Positions 14,113-15,900 of a stretch of DNA of 15,900 nucleotides are shown piece after piece. Positions within the stretch are counted from its first letter, which is position 1. Every line of letters begins with the position of its first letter. The stretch comes from CAVQNQ01 sp964427655 (GTDB lineage Bacteria; Acidobacteriota; Terriglobia; Bryobacterales; Bryobacteraceae). The stretch is from the NCBI GenBank assembly GCA_964427655.1, contig CAYRWE010000116.1, positions 1 to 15,900 on the forward strand, given 5' to 3'. Under the pieces are notes generated by a model. That model saw only the letters and a program-made list of their open reading frames with translations, did no database searches and was not told the origin of the DNA. Made by a program: the position numbers and the translations under genes.

Positions 14113-14156
14113 CAGGTAGATCCAATCTCTTCCGGTATATACCTGTGAAGATTCAC
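14113..14156. promoter_or_regulatory. cluster of palindromes between epsI and the kinase
   Basis: Within 44 bases there are three symmetries: a 10-base palindrome GGTATATACC (14134-14143), an inverted pair CAGGTA/TACCTG (14113-14118 and 14140-14145), and GTGAA-GA-TTCAC (14145-14156). The segment lies beyond the epsI stop and upstream of the kinase on the minus strand. It could be a regulator site for the kinase or an RNA-level structure after epsI. No function is assigned. Confidence 0.35.
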
Positions 14157-14183
14157 GCAATGGTAATCAAACTGCCGCAAGCG

Positions 14184-14837
14184 CTACATCGGTAGCTGCC
14201 GGACGAGGTGGGGGAAGAGCGCTTGGACGAAGCCGATTCCCAATTGGCTGGCGCCGGCAAAATCCAGATTCTTAACGGGAACGGAGATTCGTACGAGAGC
14301 CGTGTCGCTGCGGTTGTAGCGCACGGCGTCGGCAATCAGCCAGAGCCGGTCGGCATACTCGCTGGCGATTACGCGGTTGTGGCTTTGGTACCAATAAAAG
14401 GTGACGTTGAACTCGTCGCCGTGCTGCACCACGAACCGGTTCACGAGGATGGGCGCGCTCCGGCTGGAAATCGGAACGGATTGGGTACCGCTTTCCACCT
14501 GAACCCATCCCGCCCCCGGAAGGCAGTTTTTGGGCGAGTGGGGCGCCTGTCCGGCGCGTTGCGTCTTGAAGAACGCCACGAACAGGAAAAGGGGCATCCG
14601 GGCGCTCCCGACATACACCCGGTTCAGTGTGTCGTCGGCCTTGAGAATTTCCTGGACCTCCGCCTCGATGGGGTAATCGCGGGCCATGTGCCATTCGCCG
14701 ATCTCGGTGGGGAATAGCGACAAAGGCGCCACGTTGGGGGTCTGCTCGGGGCGCGACGCAACCGCGTAATACGCCCCCGCCTGCAGCAGCAAAACGACGG
14801 TCAGAACGGCGGCGTACCGGCTACTGAGGAACCGCAT
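14184..14837 (-). CDS. epsI: EpsI family protein (exosortase-associated, DUF3485)
   Basis: This 217-residue protein has an N-terminal membrane anchor (about 8-27) and then an exported domain with the EpsI hallmark HSPKNCLPGAGW at 100-111, including C105. Other EpsI-like segments are IGEWHMARDY and FYWYQSHNRVIASEYADRLWLIADA. EpsI proteins accompany or are fused to exosortases and are needed for exopolysaccharide export in systems studied; their chemistry is unknown. I chose the ATG at 14837 because a near-perfect GGAGGA lies 6 bases upstream; an in-frame TTG at 14858 would add 7 residues. It overlaps the exosortase gene by 17 bases, so the two are translationally coupled. Confidence 0.87.
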   Translation of the reverse strand: MRFLSSRYAAVLTVVLLLQAGAYYAVASRPEQTPNVAPLSLFPTEIGEWHMARDYPIEAEVQEILKADDTLNRVYVGSARMPLFLFVAFFKTQRAGQAPHSPKNCLPGAGWVQVESGTQSVPISSRSAPILVNRFVVQHGDEFNVTFYWYQSHNRVIASEYADRLWLIADAVRYNRSDTALVRISVPVKNLDFAGASQLGIGFVQALFPHLVRQLPM

Positions 14838-15690
14838 GCGCTCTCCTCCGCGACACAAAATCGTCCGCCATCCCCATCAGACGGTGAAAGGCCACCATGA
14901 TGGCCAGCGCCACCATAAAAATCACCCATCCCGAAGCGCTGTGGAAAAAACCCTCAGCCAGGTCCGGATTGATCTGGGTGAGCACTCCGGTGAGCGTCAC
15001 GCGGCTACCATTGGCCACGATAGCGATGGGAACCGTTGAGAGAAACAGCACCACTCTGAGCCATACGCGCCGCTCGAAAAAATATCCGTAAACCAGCGAG
15101 AGGAACGTCAGCGAAAGCAGCGAGCGTATGCCGCTGCATGCCTCGACGACCGAAAGCCGCTGGTTAGGCAATTCCAGTATGTTGCCTTCGCGCAGCACCG
15201 GGATGGAGAGCACGGTGAGCGCGTCATCCGCCAGGCGGCTGGCCAGCAGTTGCAGCGGGAAGGTGATGCGGCTATAAATCACCGCCGGGATGGGAACCAT
15301 GAAGAACAGCAGGAACAGGGGGAACGCCAGCTTACGCAGCATCAACGTGCCACCTAGCAGCCAGACCGAGCCGATCAGCGTGATGACGAAAGCCGAGCGG
15401 GCCAGGGAAAGCTCCGCGCCCAGGGTGGCCATCAGGAGCTGGAAGGCTCCATACAGTACCACCGCCAGACCCCACCAGTTGGGCCGCGGCTTGATGGCCA
15501 ACAGCTCTTCGCGCCGCTGCCACACGATGAACCCCGCGACGAGCGGCACGAAGAAGCCGTGGCTCATATCGTCGTCGCTACTCCACTGGCGCACCAGACG
15601 GGCCAGAACAGGCGCGTAGGCCACCAGGGCCAGGGCCCCGAACCAGGCGATCTGGACCCACGGCAATTGCGCTTTACGGGCCGGAGTCAT
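14821..15690 (-). CDS. exosortase (EpsH/XrtA-like membrane transpeptidase)
   Basis: This 289-residue integral membrane protein has about seven to eight hydrophobic segments. The three catalytic residues of exosortases are visible (ATG start; subtract two from TTG numbering): C185 in VVEACSGIRS, R230 in ANGSRVTLTG and H250 in GFFHSASGW. Other family signatures are SHGFFVPLVAGFI and FPLFLLFFMVPIP. Exosortases recognise a C-terminal PEP-type sorting signal on exported proteins, cleave it and pass the protein on to the surface or matrix. No PEP-CTERM substrate gene is in this window. The ATG at 15690 is preferred to the TTG at 15696; neither has a clear Shine-Dalgarno. A TATCAT (15713-15708) upstream is a possible -10. 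With epsI overlapping downstream, this is the usual EpsH-EpsI arrangement. The exact Xrt subtype cannot be fixed by eye. Confidence 0.88.
   Translation of the reverse strand: MTPARKAQLPWVQIAWFGALALVAYAPVLARLVRQWSSDDDMSHGFFVPLVAGFIVWQRREELLAIKPRPNWWGLAVVLYGAFQLLMATLGAELSLARSAFVITLIGSVWLLGGTLMLRKLAFPLFLLFFMVPIPAVIYSRITFPLQLLASRLADDALTVLSIPVLREGNILELPNQRLSVVEACSGIRSLLSLTFLSLVYGYFFERRVWLRVVLFLSTVPIAIVANGSRVTLTGVLTQINPDLAEGFFHSASGWVIFMVALAIMVAFHRLMGMADDFVSRRRAHAVPQ
14844..14849 (-). promoter_or_regulatory. ribosome binding site of epsI
   Basis: GGAGGA lies 6 bases before the ATG at 14837, inside the end of the exosortase gene. It is one of the best Shine-Dalgarno sequences in the window and decides the epsI start over the upstream TTG. 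Confidence 0.7.
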
Positions 15691-15778
15691 GTTCAATCTA
15701 TGCGCTTATGATAGCAACCCGAAACCCCGCGGCCCGAAAAATCGGCTCGGCGGCTCTTCCCGGTCCGTCGCTGGCGCC

Positions 15779-15900
15779 CTATCGAGGCTTGGGACCCTTG
15801 CCCGGCAATCCGGCGGGGTTCTCGTGGGTGCGTTCGCGGAAAGTGCCGCGCAGTCCGCCGGCCAGCCCCACGGCGGATTCGCCGAAGCGGTCGCGCAGCC
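15779..15900 (-). CDS. C-terminal end of a possible Y-family DNA polymerase
   Basis: A minus-strand frame is open from the right edge to a TAG at 15781-15779, giving the last 39 residues of a protein whose start is outside the window. It reads LRDRFGESAVGLAGGLRG, then TFRERTHENPAGLPGKGP. The LRxRFGExAVxLA helix followed by a short basic tail is what I associate with the C-terminal end of DinB/ImpB-type translesion polymerases. With only 39 residues the call is tentative. Strong codon bias and an end lying 89 bases upstream of the exosortase start support a real gene on the same strand. Confidence 0.5.
   Translation of the reverse strand, partial: LRDRFGESAVGLAGGLRGTFRERTHENPAGLPGKGPKPR

Noticed and set aside
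1..15900. tRNA, rRNA, CRISPR arrays, transposases, integrases and long direct repeats
   Set aside because: I looked on both strands by eye, including the island borders, and saw none. Short or diverged repeats could be missed without computation.

Overview
The window is GC-rich, tightly packed bacterial DNA. The best taxonomic clue is a duplicated orphan MacB/FtsX-type permease of the ADOP family, a family named for its expansion in Acidobacteria. Two other features fit that group: Tat-exported enolase-superfamily and DUF362 proteins, and an exosortase/EpsI pair. I infer an acidobacterium of the Solibacter/Bryobacter type. This rests on gene content only.

Layout. (1) 1-1964, plus strand: the 3' part of an Anbu operon, with the end of an alpha-E protein, the proteasome-related peptidase Anbu and a transglutaminase. 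The usual ATP-grasp partner would lie off the left edge. (2) 1969-5199: an ECF sigma factor (minus) diverges from an 815-residue ADOP permease (plus). A short promoter region with a perfect 13-nt palindrome separates them. (3) 5210-5611: an OsmC-family protein (minus), convergent with the permease. (4) About 5640-8700: a visibly less GC-rich accessory island. It holds an XRE-ImmA/IrrE metallopeptidase, a DUF4411 PIN-like protein (together a predicted toxin-antitoxin pair), a probable remnant of a second PIN protein, and a one-pass membrane protein I do not recognise. (5) 8718-12279, minus strand: a three-gene operon with a divergent enolase-superfamily protein that looks catalytically impaired, a galactonate-dehydratase-like enolase-superfamily protein with a Tat-like leader, and a Tat-exported DUF362 protein. 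(6) 12482-14068 (minus): a hybrid histidine kinase with a degenerate N-terminal receiver and an intact C-terminal receiver. (7) 14184-15690 (minus): overlapping exosortase and EpsI genes. (8) 15779-15900 (minus): the C-terminal end of a protein resembling Y-family DNA polymerases.

How the genes work together. The first block matches the peptide-ligation/proteolysis system predicted around Anbu. The 8.7-12.3 kb operon suggests acid-sugar processing outside the cytoplasm. EpsH/EpsI suggests sorting of surface proteins coupled to exopolysaccharide. The island is the most likely place for something undescribed, chiefly the membrane-anchored protein next to the ImmA/IrrE-DUF4411 pair. No tRNA, rRNA, CRISPR array, transposase or integrase was seen.
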